Origin: Alistipes sp.
Lineage (GTDB): Bacteria; Bacteroidota; Bacteroidia; Bacteroidales; Rikenellaceae
Assembly: GCA_017560425.1 (NCBI GenBank)
Contig: JAFZEX010000034.1
Span: forward strand, 1-64,000
DNA length: 64,000 bases
Reading direction: 5' to 3'
Below, one piece after another: positions 56,365-64,000 of the stretch (within the stretch, counting starts at the first letter, position 1; each line of letters begins with the position of its first letter). A program made the position numbers and the translations under genes. Under the pieces are notes generated by a model. It was given only the letters and a program-made list of their open reading frames with translations. It ran no database searches and had not been told where the DNA came from.

Positions 56365-57468
56365 TTATATTACCTCGTAGCGCTTGCCTGGCAAGGTGCG
56401 TATTGCTCCCTTTAGCTCGAGCTCCATCATGGTCATGGCAAGCTCGCCCATGCTCATTTGTGTGCTCGCCAATAGCTCCGACCAGTCGAGTATCGACCCC
56501 TCTTTGAAGGCGTTTAATACTCTCTGCTCCTCGTCGGTTAATGCTATTTGGGGTTGATTATCTTCGAGTTGTGTGGCACGATGCTCGCTACGTTGCAAGC
56601 CAGCATCCTCGATTATGTCGTTGGCGGTGAGCACTAAGCGTGCCTTGCCTGAGCGTATTAAGTTGTTAGTGCCGAACGAGTTAGTGTCGGTTATGCGCCC
56701 TGGCAGTGCCAGCACCGTGCGTGAGTAGCTGTCGGCAATGTCGGCTGTCGAGAGCGAACCGCCCTCGGCTGGCGACTCCACCACGAGGGTGGCAAGGCTC
56801 ATGCCGGCAATTATGCGGTTGCGAGATATGAAGTGTGAGCCATTGTTGCGTGTCTGCGAGCTTAGCTCCGAGACTATTGCACCGCCCGCCTTGATAATCT
56901 CTGTGGCAAGCTGAGCGTGTGCTGCGGGGATGATGCTGGGTAGGTTGCTCGGTATTATGGCTACGGTGGTTATGCCGTTGGCGAGTGCGGCACGGTGACA
57001 TGCGCTATCTGCGCCATAGGCAAGCCCACTTACTATGCAAAGGTCGCTAATCTCGTCGCCAAGATCCTTGATGAGTATGTTTGCCGAGTGTATTCCCGAG
57101 GGTGTTATCTCACGTGTGCCCACCATCGCCAAGCACTGCTTGCTAAGTGCCTCGACGTTGCCCAGCACAAAGAGTATGTGGGGTCGATCTATGGTAGCAC
57201 GTAGCGCCTCGGGGTACTCCTCGTCGGTAGCAGATATTATGCGTATGTCGTGCTTCTGGCAATATTTTATCTCCTGCTCTGCCTCTCGCATGCCCTCGTG
57301 CGCAACTATGCGCTCGGCAATCTCTGTGCGTAGCCCAGCACCGTTGATAAGCTCCGAGCGTGATGCCTCGTATACCCTCTCTGCCGAGCCAAAGTAGTCC
57401 ACGAGGTGTGCTGCACCTCGGCTGCCTAAGCCTTTAGTGAAGTATAGAGCAAGATCCTCGATAGTCAT
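56365..57468 (-). CDS. dprA: DNA processing protein DprA
   Basis: Single-strand DNA-binding protein that loads RecA during natural transformation; also kept in bacteria not known to be competent. The 367 residues have an N-terminal helical (SAM/HhH-like) domain, the Rossmann-like core with CLAMVGTREITPSGIHSANI and CIVSGLAYGADSACHRAALA, ISRNRIIAGMSLATLVVESP, and a C-terminal winged helix (about 300-367: GSILDWSELLASTQMSMGEL). Twelve nt after the MATE gene, 9 nt before tatD. Confidence 0.95.
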   Translation of the reverse strand: MTIEDLALYFTKGLGSRGAAHLVDYFGSAERVYEASRSELINGAGLRTEIAERIVAHEGMREAEQEIKYCQKHDIRIISATDEEYPEALRATIDRPHILFVLGNVEALSKQCLAMVGTREITPSGIHSANILIKDLGDEISDLCIVSGLAYGADSACHRAALANGITTVAIIPSNLPSIIPAAHAQLATEIIKAGGAIVSELSSQTRNNGSHFISRNRIIAGMSLATLVVESPAEGGSLSTADIADSYSRTVLALPGRITDTNSFGTNNLIRSGKARLVLTANDIIEDAGLQRSEHRATQLEDNQPQIALTDEEQRVLNAFKEGSILDWSELLASTQMSMGELAMTMMELELKGAIRTLPGKRYEVI

Positions 57469-57480
57469 TTTTGAGGGGTA

Positions 57481-58932
57481 TTAGTGCGAGAAGTGCATGT
57501 CGTGCTCCATGCGTCGTAGCTTGCGAATTTGTAGCAATAGTAGCGTTCCTGCCACCACCACCGAGCACGAGTCGGCAATAGGCATCGACATCCAAGCGCC
57601 CATTGCGCCAAACTGCTTTGGAAGGATTAGCAGCATTGGAAGTAGGAACAGTAGCTGACGTGTTGCCGATAGGAACATGGCAAGTGGCGCACGGCCGATA
57701 TATTGGAAGAAGCTACCCGCAACAATCTGGAAGCCGACGAGTGGGAATACCATCATTGCTATGCTAAGTCCCTGTGCCACAACCTCAATCATCGCCTGGT
57801 CGATGTTGCTTGTCGATGCATCAACAAAGGCTGCTGCCACCTCACGTGGGAAGAAGAAGCCGATAAGGAAGGCGATGGTTGTCACTGCCGTGGCGCAGAA
57901 TATAGTATACTTAAGTGCCTTGAGCACACGGCCATACTGCTTTGCTCCGTAGTTGAAGCCCACGATGGGCTGCATGCCCTGGTTGAAGCCCATGCCCACC
58001 ATGATAAAGAGGAGTATCACTCGGTTCATGATGCCGTAAGCACCTACGTACACGTCGCCCACCTCGCTACCGAACGTGGCTGCTGAGATAACATCGTCAG
58101 CACCATGACCACCATACTGAAGCAGTGCGGTGTTCATGAAACGTGTTACAAATGAGGCACATACGTTGAGAATGAATGGTGCCATGCCTATCGAGATGAT
58201 AGCGCCAATGATCCTCTTGTTGAACTTGAAGCTCGTGCGCTTGAACCTTAGGAAGCTCTCCTTAGAGGTGTAGTGGCGTAGCTGTATTGCAAGACATATG
58301 CTCTGCGAGATTACCGTAGCCCATGCCGAGCCCTCGATGCCCCACTCGAATACGAAGATGAACAGAGGGTTGAGAATAGTGCAAAGTGCTATGGATGTGA
58401 GCATTATGTACATCGCCTTCTGCGGATATCCCGAGGCACGTAGCTGCTCGTTAAGACCCAAGTAGAGGTGTGTGATGATGTTTCCGAACATGATTATTCG
58501 CATAAAACGGCGAGCATAATCGAGTGTTTCGGCGCTTGCATCACCGCCCGAGAAGAATACCAAGATGGGGTCGAGGAAGAACAAGAAGGTGAGCATTATC
58601 GAGATGCCGAGCGTGAGGTTAAGTAGTACGGCATTGCCCAGGATGTGCTCTGCTGCACGCTTGTTGCCCTCGCCTAAGCGTATCGATATGCGGGCGGCAG
58701 CTCCCACACCCACCATAGCGCCAAATGCCGCTGAGATGTTCATGATGGGTAGTGTGACTGCCATGCCAGCGATAGCTGCGCCACCCACGCCATGACCGAT
58801 AAATATGCTGTCGATGATGTGGTATAGCGACGATGATGCCATAGCGATGATTGCAGGTATGGCATATCGGGCAAGTAGCTTGCCAATAGGGTCGGTACCT
58901 AACGATATTGTATTGTTCTGTGTTTTCGACAC
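57481..58932 (-). CDS. MATE-family multidrug/sodium antiporter
   Basis: Twelve-pass inner membrane exporter, 483 residues. MATE features: two homologous six-helix halves, the first with SLYHIIDSIFIGHGVGGAAI and the second with IMVGMGFNQGMQPIVGFNYG, the typical cation-binding region of NorM/MepA proteins. Substrate not predictable. It lies between the PPTase gene (28 nt) and dprA (12 nt). Confidence 0.92.
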   Translation of the reverse strand: MSKTQNNTISLGTDPIGKLLARYAIPAIIAMASSSLYHIIDSIFIGHGVGGAAIAGMAVTLPIMNISAAFGAMVGVGAAARISIRLGEGNKRAAEHILGNAVLLNLTLGISIMLTFLFFLDPILVFFSGGDASAETLDYARRFMRIIMFGNIITHLYLGLNEQLRASGYPQKAMYIMLTSIALCTILNPLFIFVFEWGIEGSAWATVISQSICLAIQLRHYTSKESFLRFKRTSFKFNKRIIGAIISIGMAPFILNVCASFVTRFMNTALLQYGGHGADDVISAATFGSEVGDVYVGAYGIMNRVILLFIMVGMGFNQGMQPIVGFNYGAKQYGRVLKALKYTIFCATAVTTIAFLIGFFFPREVAAAFVDASTSNIDQAMIEVVAQGLSIAMMVFPLVGFQIVAGSFFQYIGRAPLAMFLSATRQLLFLLPMLLILPKQFGAMGAWMSMPIADSCSVVVAGTLLLLQIRKLRRMEHDMHFSH

Positions 58933-58960
58933 GTAACTATCTAAGTTTATGTTGTTTATA

Positions 58961-59536
58961 CTATTCGAAATATGCCACTGCCACCACTGCGTCGTCGTTG
59001 TGTAGACTTACTTCCACACGTGCCTTGGTCTTTGCTCGTAGCAGCGCACTTATCTCGCTCTGTGTAGGGTTGTAGGCGGTAAGTACGATGTCGCACTTTA
59101 GGTCTAAGCCTCGCTCACCATATAATTTATATAGTGCCTCCTTCGCCGCCCACACCATCGCTTGCCACTCCACGGCTGACGACAGCGCTTGCTCCTCGGC
59201 GCTCATATATCGTGAGCTTACGCAAGCAAAATCACGCTCCAACGACTCGATGTCGATACCTACTCTCTCGTCGGCTATCGCCACAGCCACACGCCCAGCA
59301 CCATGTGCCACGCTGATGTGCGTCTGCTCAATATTTACGGTGGGTGCTCCCACCTCGTTGTAGCCTATCTCTACGTCACGCCCTAACTCTCGGCGCACCA
59401 CACGTCGCCATGCAAGGTGCTCGGTGCGGCGGCGCTCGTTCTGAAAGCGTGATGCCGAGGCTACATCTGCGGCGGTAATGTAGCTATCGCAGCAGGCATA
59501 TAGCCAAGGGATATCTTCGATAATGACTCTACGCAT
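58961..59536 (-). CDS. 4'-phosphopantetheinyl transferase (Sfp-type)
   Basis: Attaches the phosphopantetheine arm of CoA to acyl or peptidyl carrier proteins. The 191 residues have the family motifs: VAIADERVGIDIESLERD (GIDIE metal motif, about residues 92-110) and WAAKEALYKLYGERG (KEA motif, about 148-162). The frame is open to 59596, but ATG 59536 overlaps the GldE-like stop by 8 nt and gives the family's N-terminus. No carrier protein or synthase gene lies nearby, so it probably serves fatty-acid ACP. Confidence 0.9.
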   Translation of the reverse strand: MRRVIIEDIPWLYACCDSYITAADVASASRFQNERRRTEHLAWRRVVRRELGRDVEIGYNEVGAPTVNIEQTHISVAHGAGRVAVAIADERVGIDIESLERDFACVSSRYMSAEEQALSSAVEWQAMVWAAKEALYKLYGERGLDLKCDIVLTAYNPTQSEISALLRAKTKARVEVSLHNDDAVVAVAYFE

Positions 59537-60824
59537 TCTGCTCGCCTTTAACCTCCACCTTAATCTTATCGACACGGCGGCCGTCCATCGTGGCAATGAA
59601 GAACTTCACGCCATGCGACTGTAGCTCGTCGCCACGGCGTGGCAGGTCACGCTTAAGCTCCATCATCAAGCCTGCTAAGGTCTCGGCATGTCCCTCGACA
59701 TCTGCAAAGGCCTCCTCGTCGTAGCCTATGGCACGTATAAACTCGCCGATATGTATCTTAGCATCAAAGATATAGGTGTTCTCGCCAATCTTCTCGTAGA
59801 GGCGATCCTCGTCCTCGTCGCTCTCGTCGGTAATCTCGCCCACAACCTCCTCCAAAATATCCTCCAACGAGATAAGTCCCTGCGTTGCGCCATACTCATC
59901 AACAACGATGGCGATGTGTATCTTCTTCTTTTGGAACTTCTTCAGAAGGTCGTCGATCATCATGTGCTCGGGCACGAAGTAGGGCTTGCGAAGCAGCCTC
60001 TGCCACTCGAAGTCGTCGCTTTCGGCGATATGTGGAAGGAGGTCCTTGACGTAGAGCATGCCTCGCACATCGTCGAGGTCCTCGCCATATACAGGTATTC
60101 GTGAGTATCCCGTTCTGACGATTGTGCGGCGCACCTCGTCGAACTTGGTGTCGAACTCAATACCCGTGATGTCTACACGTGAGTGCATGATCTCCACCAC
60201 CTCGGTCTGTCCGAACGAGATAATTCCCGAGAGCATCTTCTGCTCCTCCTCCGAGCCCGTGTCGGTGAGGTCCACAGCGTCGGCAAGCTCCTCGATAGAT
60301 ATCTCGGCACTCTTCGATGCCATGCGGCTCACGCGGCTGCTGGTGCGCATAAGGATAAAGGCAAGTGGGTATACCAGCCAGCGCAACACCTTGAGCGGTG
60401 CCGAGAAGAAGAGCGACATGCGCACGGCATTAGCCTGCGTGAAGACCTTGGGCATAATCTCGCCAAAGAGCAAGAGCATGAAGGTGATCACGATGGTCTT
60501 AAATAGAAAATCTCCTATGCCCGTGAACGTGAATATGTTATCGACAATCTGCGTGGAGATGATAACTAAGCAGATGTTCACCATGTTGTTGGCAACAAGG
60601 ATTGTGGCAAGCAGACGGTCGGGGTTCGACATTAGGTCTATGACACGTCGTGATGCCGAGTCCGACCTCGACTCGAGCTCCTCCATATCTCGCTGTGTGA
60701 GCGAGAAGAAGGCCACCTCCGAGCCTGAAGCTATTGCCGAGAGCATTAGGAGTATAATAGAGATAAGGCTGAGCACAACGACTGTGCCCAGCTCAATACT
60801 CTCTTGTAGTGCTATTGCGCTCAT
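59529..60824 (-). CDS. GldE/CorC-family membrane protein (DUF21-CBS-CorC_HlyC)
   Basis: A 431-residue membrane protein with a DUF21 transmembrane domain of four segments (about residues 1-190, with SAIASGSEVAFFSLTQRDME), a CBS pair (about 205-330, RIPVYGEDLDDVRGMLYVKD and IVVDEYGATQGLISLEDILE) and a CorC/HlyC domain (about 345-430). This is the layout of GldE, a gliding-associated protein that also occurs in non-gliding Bacteroidales, and of magnesium/cobalt exporters. The ion role is inferred from the family. Six nt after ftsZ; overlaps the PPTase start. Confidence 0.9.
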   Translation of the reverse strand: MSAIALQESIELGTVVVLSLISIILLMLSAIASGSEVAFFSLTQRDMEELESRSDSASRRVIDLMSNPDRLLATILVANNMVNICLVIISTQIVDNIFTFTGIGDFLFKTIVITFMLLLFGEIMPKVFTQANAVRMSLFFSAPLKVLRWLVYPLAFILMRTSSRVSRMASKSAEISIEELADAVDLTDTGSEEEQKMLSGIISFGQTEVVEIMHSRVDITGIEFDTKFDEVRRTIVRTGYSRIPVYGEDLDDVRGMLYVKDLLPHIAESDDFEWQRLLRKPYFVPEHMMIDDLLKKFQKKKIHIAIVVDEYGATQGLISLEDILEEVVGEITDESDEDEDRLYEKIGENTYIFDAKIHIGEFIRAIGYDEEAFADVEGHAETLAGLMMELKRDLPRRGDELQSHGVKFFIATMDGRRVDKIKVEVKGEQNA

Positions 60825-60830
60825 TCTATA

Positions 60831-62207
60831 TTAGAATTCTAACATGCCATTCATGTTGCTTGGAGCAACATCCTCCTGCCTCTGTGTTGGGCGGAAGTTT
60901 GTCTTTGTCTGCGTGTCGCTTACGGCCAATAGCTGAACCTTCTGGCGAGTGTATGCAGGATCCTTCTTCTGTAGGTGTACAAGCTTGTAGCGATCCTGTG
61001 GAGGGTAGATTGTTGGGCCATCGTTTGGTGGACGGCGGAAGTCTGGTCGTGGCTGGCGTACAGGCTGCTCAGGCTCATCGATTGTTGGCTTTGTGCCAAC
61101 AAAAGGAGTAGGATCAACAATAGGCTCTGTATAGGTAGTATCTATCTTGAGCTTGTCGCCATCCTCGAAGCGTGTTGCCACAACAACCAACTCTAACTCG
61201 TCGTCTGCCAACGACTTCTTCTCGCTGGCACCCCAAATAATGTTGGCAGCATGAGTGTTGCCATCATCATCCTTGAAGCTTGCATGTCGCTGGATATACT
61301 CCACAGCATCATAAACATCGTCGTGAGTAAGGTTGTTGAGGTCCGACACGGCGAAGCTTAGCAATATCTCCTTAGCTCCGCTGATGTGGTTGTCGTCGAG
61401 AAGCGATGATGATAGAGCACCCTCAGCCACCTGAAGTGCACGGTTGTCGCCCGAGGCATTAACCACAGACATGTGAGCACGGCCACTGCCACGCATCACG
61501 GTCTCCACATCGGCGAAATCGACACGCACCAACGCAAACTCAACGGTGATAAGCTCGGCGATACCCTTTGTTGCCATGCCCAACACGTCGTCGGCCTTGC
61601 CAAATGCCTGGCCAAGAGGTAGTTTGCCATAGAGCTTGCGAAGACGCTCGTTGTCGATGACAAGCAACGAGTCTACATATTTGTGAAGCTCCTCAACACC
61701 CTTCACGGCACGCTGGTAGCGGTTAGGACCCTCCATGCGGAAAGGCATGGTGACAACGGCAACGGTGAGGATGCCAAGGTCGTGGGCGATGCTTGCGATG
61801 ACAGGCGAGGCGCCGGTACCTGTACCACCACCCATACCTGCTGCGATGAAGAGCATCTTCACGCCCGAGGTCTCGAGTAGTGAGCGTAGCTGCTCCTCGC
61901 TCCCGATGGCGAGCTCACGACCACGGTCAGCGTTGTTACCTGCACCAAGACCAGGACCCATCTGTATCTTGTTGCTAACCTTGCAGTTGGCCAATGCTGC
62001 GGCATCGGTGTTACATACCACAAAGTTTACACCCGTAATGCCCATCGTCTGCATGTGGTTTACGGCATTACCGCCCGCACCACCAACGCCAATAACCATG
62101 ATTATTGACTCGGCATCGAGTTGTAGGTTCGACTTTGGACTATTTGCCACAAGCTGCGAGTCGAAATCGTCAGCTGCGTTCATTGTATTTATGTTATTGT
62201 TGTTCAT
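60831..62207 (-). CDS. ftsZ: cell division GTPase FtsZ
   Basis: Tubulin-like protein that forms the cytokinetic ring. The 458 residues contain a nonconserved head (1-34), the GTPase domain with IMVIGVGGAGGNAVNHM and the tubulin signature AAGMGGGTGTGASP (about 122-135), the T7-side VEFALVRVDFADVETVMRGS, and a linker of about 100 residues rich in Pro/Arg/Gln. The C-terminus ends VAPSNMNGMLEF; the usual basic FtsZ tail peptide that binds FtsA is not obvious to me. 39 nt after ftsA. Confidence 0.97.
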   Translation of the reverse strand: MNNNNINTMNAADDFDSQLVANSPKSNLQLDAESIIMVIGVGGAGGNAVNHMQTMGITGVNFVVCNTDAAALANCKVSNKIQMGPGLGAGNNADRGRELAIGSEEQLRSLLETSGVKMLFIAAGMGGGTGTGASPVIASIAHDLGILTVAVVTMPFRMEGPNRYQRAVKGVEELHKYVDSLLVIDNERLRKLYGKLPLGQAFGKADDVLGMATKGIAELITVEFALVRVDFADVETVMRGSGRAHMSVVNASGDNRALQVAEGALSSSLLDDNHISGAKEILLSFAVSDLNNLTHDDVYDAVEYIQRHASFKDDDGNTHAANIIWGASEKKSLADDELELVVVATRFEDGDKLKIDTTYTEPIVDPTPFVGTKPTIDEPEQPVRQPRPDFRRPPNDGPTIYPPQDRYKLVHLQKKDPAYTRQKVQLLAVSDTQTKTNFRPTQRQEDVAPSNMNGMLEF

Positions 62208-62246
62208 AGTTCAATCCTCCTCTAAACATGATTTTATCCTGACGAA

Positions 62247-63704
62247 CTAAAAGTCACCCTCCTCGCTATCGCCGATAAACGTGTTGCCCATATCACTGAA
62301 CAACTTGCGAAGGCGTCCACCAAGCGACTTTTTCTCCTTCTGCTCCAATGGATCGTCGTCATCGACGAATGTTTTCTTTGGCTTTTCGGGGTTCTTCAAC
62401 TCATCTGTTGTGGGTGTCTGCACATGTGTCTGCCCACTGCCCTTATTCTCGTTAGGTGTGACGTTGTCGTAATCAGAAAGACCCTTTCTGCTGATGTTAT
62501 CATCTTTTGGTTGCTCGGGGCGCCATGAGCCAAGCTTTGCGCCATATACCAACAACGAAGCCACGGTAGCATCTGCTGGCGAGGTGATATGCTCGAGCAT
62601 GCTCTCCTCGGTAAAGCCATACTCAGGGTGTACCACACGCACCTCTGCAATGTCGAGCTCACGGCCAAATAGGTGCTCGATGTCACGCATCTGTGAGCCA
62701 CCACCCGTAAGCAACAACGTAGGCATGAACTTAGAGCCACAGCCCGCCTCCTTAATCTCGTTGCGTATCCACTCGGCAATCTCCTTGAGGCGTGCCTCGA
62801 TAACTATTGCAAGGTTTCTGCGAAGCACAGTCTTTGCCTTTGCATGCTTCGATGCCTGGAACATGATCACATCATCCACGGCACGCTCTGCCACAGCCGA
62901 GCCGTGCTGTATTTTGAGATCCTCGACATAGCTTGCAGGGATAGCCAGGGTCTGAATGTCGGCGTTGAGCGAATTAGCACCGATAGGAATAGATGCCACA
63001 TAGCGCACCTTGCCTTTATAGAGCACTGCCACGTCGGTAACACCGCCACCAAAATCAACAATAACTGAACCGTCCTGCATGTCGTCGGTCGAAGCCACGG
63101 TGTTGTGAAGGATCATGGCGTTAGGAATAATCTTCTTCACGCTGATCTCGTTGCGCTGCAAGCATAGGCGCAAGCGGTCGTACATAGCCTTGTCGCAGAG
63201 AATGAAGTTGTAGGTGGCAGATAGTCGATGGCCATAAGCACCCACAGGCACAGCAGTCTCCTTGTCGTCGATCTTGTAGAGCAGAGGCTGCATGTCGATG
63301 ATTGTCTCCTGCGAGTCGGGGAGCTTCACCGACTTCATGCGGCGGTCGAGCTCATCAACATCACGCTCTGTAATCTGGTTGCTACCGTTATTAAGTTCGT
63401 CCTGAACATATACAAGGTCGGTAACCTGCACACAGCGCACAAAGTCGCCCGAAAGACCTGCGTAGGCCTCCGAAATCTTGATGCCCAACTCCTTCTCGAT
63501 ACGTTTCTTTGCTGCGATGATAGCCTTGCTCACTATCTCGCTGTTCTCGATGCGTCCGGCATTGACACTCTCAACAGGCTCGGAGACAATGCCCTGTATT
63601 GCTACAAGACCATTCTCCTCGACCTTGCCGACAGCTATAACCACGTTAGACGAGCCTACGTCTATTGCTACAATCTGCTTCTGAATCATCTGCTTCTGAA
63701 TCAT
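62247..63704 (-). CDS. ftsA: cell division protein FtsA
   Basis: Actin-like protein that tethers FtsZ to the membrane. The 485 residues have KQIVAIDVGSSNVVIAVGKV (phosphate 1), the 1C subdomain, GSVIVDFGGGVTDVAVLYKG (phosphate 2) and LLLTGGGSQMRDIEHLFGRE (adenosine motif), then a linker (about 395-450) and a C-terminal basic amphipathic helix region (GGRLRKLFSDMGNTFIG). The start is ambiguous: a 15-nt tandem duplication encodes MIQKQ twice, so ATG 63704 and ATG 63689 are both possible. Confidence 0.96.
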   Translation of the reverse strand: MIQKQMIQKQIVAIDVGSSNVVIAVGKVEENGLVAIQGIVSEPVESVNAGRIENSEIVSKAIIAAKKRIEKELGIKISEAYAGLSGDFVRCVQVTDLVYVQDELNNGSNQITERDVDELDRRMKSVKLPDSQETIIDMQPLLYKIDDKETAVPVGAYGHRLSATYNFILCDKAMYDRLRLCLQRNEISVKKIIPNAMILHNTVASTDDMQDGSVIVDFGGGVTDVAVLYKGKVRYVASIPIGANSLNADIQTLAIPASYVEDLKIQHGSAVAERAVDDVIMFQASKHAKAKTVLRRNLAIVIEARLKEIAEWIRNEIKEAGCGSKFMPTLLLTGGGSQMRDIEHLFGRELDIAEVRVVHPEYGFTEESMLEHITSPADATVASLLVYGAKLGSWRPEQPKDDNISRKGLSDYDNVTPNENKGSGQTHVQTPTTDELKNPEKPKKTFVDDDDPLEQKEKKSLGGRLRKLFSDMGNTFIGDSEEGDF

Positions 63705-63733
63705 GATATCTTAGTTTTTATCTTATTTCCTTC

Positions 63734-64000
63734 TTAGTTGCGTGGCTGGCATACCACCTGACCATCATAGCGCACGCTGATGCGACTATACTTGTCCCAA
63801 CCAACATTGTGCAACACCTTGTCGTAGAACTCCCTCATGTTGTGGAGCTTCTCCGTAAGGTTGTGCGTGTCGCCCAACTCTACGAGGTAGTCGCCCGAGC
63901 GGGGCACGATGGTTATGTTTATAGCGCCCTTGTCGCCCGATGTAAGCACCAGCTGCGTAATCTCGGCACTCCAAAAGCTATCCGACAGCGTGCTCTTGAT
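63734..64000 (-). CDS. ftsQ: cell division protein FtsQ, C-terminal part (cut by window edge)
   Basis: The frame is open to the right edge; 88 codons and the stop are inside. The visible part (SFWSAEITQLVLTSGDKGAI, then IVPRSGDYLVELGDTHNLTE and SRISVRYDGQVVCQPRN) fits the C-terminal beta domain of FtsQ/DivIB, the periplasmic part that contacts FtsB/FtsL. Position just upstream of ftsA supports this. The stop is 29 nt before the first ftsA ATG. N-terminal domain and membrane segment lie outside. Confidence 0.9.
   Translation of the reverse strand: MKSTLSDSFWSAEITQLVLTSGDKGAINITIVPRSGDYLVELGDTHNLTEKLHNMREFYDKVLHNVGWDKYSRISVRYDGQVVCQPRN

Noticed and set aside
60058..60834. 258-codon plus-strand ORF opposite the GldE-like gene
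   Set aside because: Antisense to a clear DUF21-CBS protein; serine-rich with no domain.

Overview
The window looks like chromosomal DNA of a Bacteroidales bacterium. At least eighteen gene starts are preceded by the Bacteroidota -7 box TAnnTTTG, leaders are A-rich with no clear Shine-Dalgarno, and several families are typical of the phylum (GldE-like CorC protein, DUF5606, DUF5689-like lipoproteins, SPOR-like protein, system II cytochrome c maturation). Alistipes or a relative is my guess from gene content and codon style, not a demonstrated assignment. No rRNA, CRISPR array, transposase, integrase or phage gene is visible. There is one tRNA gene. I count 62 protein genes, one of them cut by the right edge.

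Layout. 0.2-1.2 kb: a lone hypothetical gene. 1.3-6.0 kb (minus): a TolC-HlyD-permease-permease efflux operon without its own ATPase. 6.3-9.5 kb: two small membrane proteins, a Ser/Thr kinase and a divergent hypothetical gene sharing its promoter region. 9.6-22.5 kb: mostly single housekeeping genes (proC, hemolysin III, RluA-type pseudouridine synthase, ferredoxin, serS, U32 protease, methyltransferase, paired chromate transporters, patatin), with AT-rich inverted repeats in two intergenic gaps. 22.7-25.4 kb: an outer membrane porin paired with an inner membrane nucleoside-recognition-type transporter, then tRNA-Met.

25.7-32.9 kb (minus) is the most unusual region: a tight six-gene operon made of an SPFH protein with four zinc ribbons, a four-pass membrane protein, a 712-residue one-pass coiled-coil protein, two paralogous coiled-coil proteins and a bactofilin-like beta-helix protein. 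It resembles an expanded, PspA-less relative of the Bacillus YdjFGHI module and may be a membrane-attached scaffold; its function is unknown to me. Upstream lies a secreted protein that joins WG repeats to leucine-rich repeats.

35.7-38.5 kb: serB with two DUF5689-like lipoproteins. 38.6-45.1 kb (plus): MscS channel, DUF5606 protein, a repeat-rich intergenic gap, an operon with a LolC-type permease, ubiE/menG and a SPOR-like protein, then three small lipoproteins, one with 21 cysteines in 114 residues. 45.2-50.7 kb: a large outer membrane barrel converging on a triheme peroxidase/CcsA/ResB operon. 50.9-54.2 kb: an ExbB-444aa-ExbD-ExbD energy-coupling operon. 54.4-64 kb: ansA, then an unbroken minus-strand run ftsQ-ftsA-ftsZ-gldE-PPTase-MATE-dprA-tatD ending at a clear terminator.
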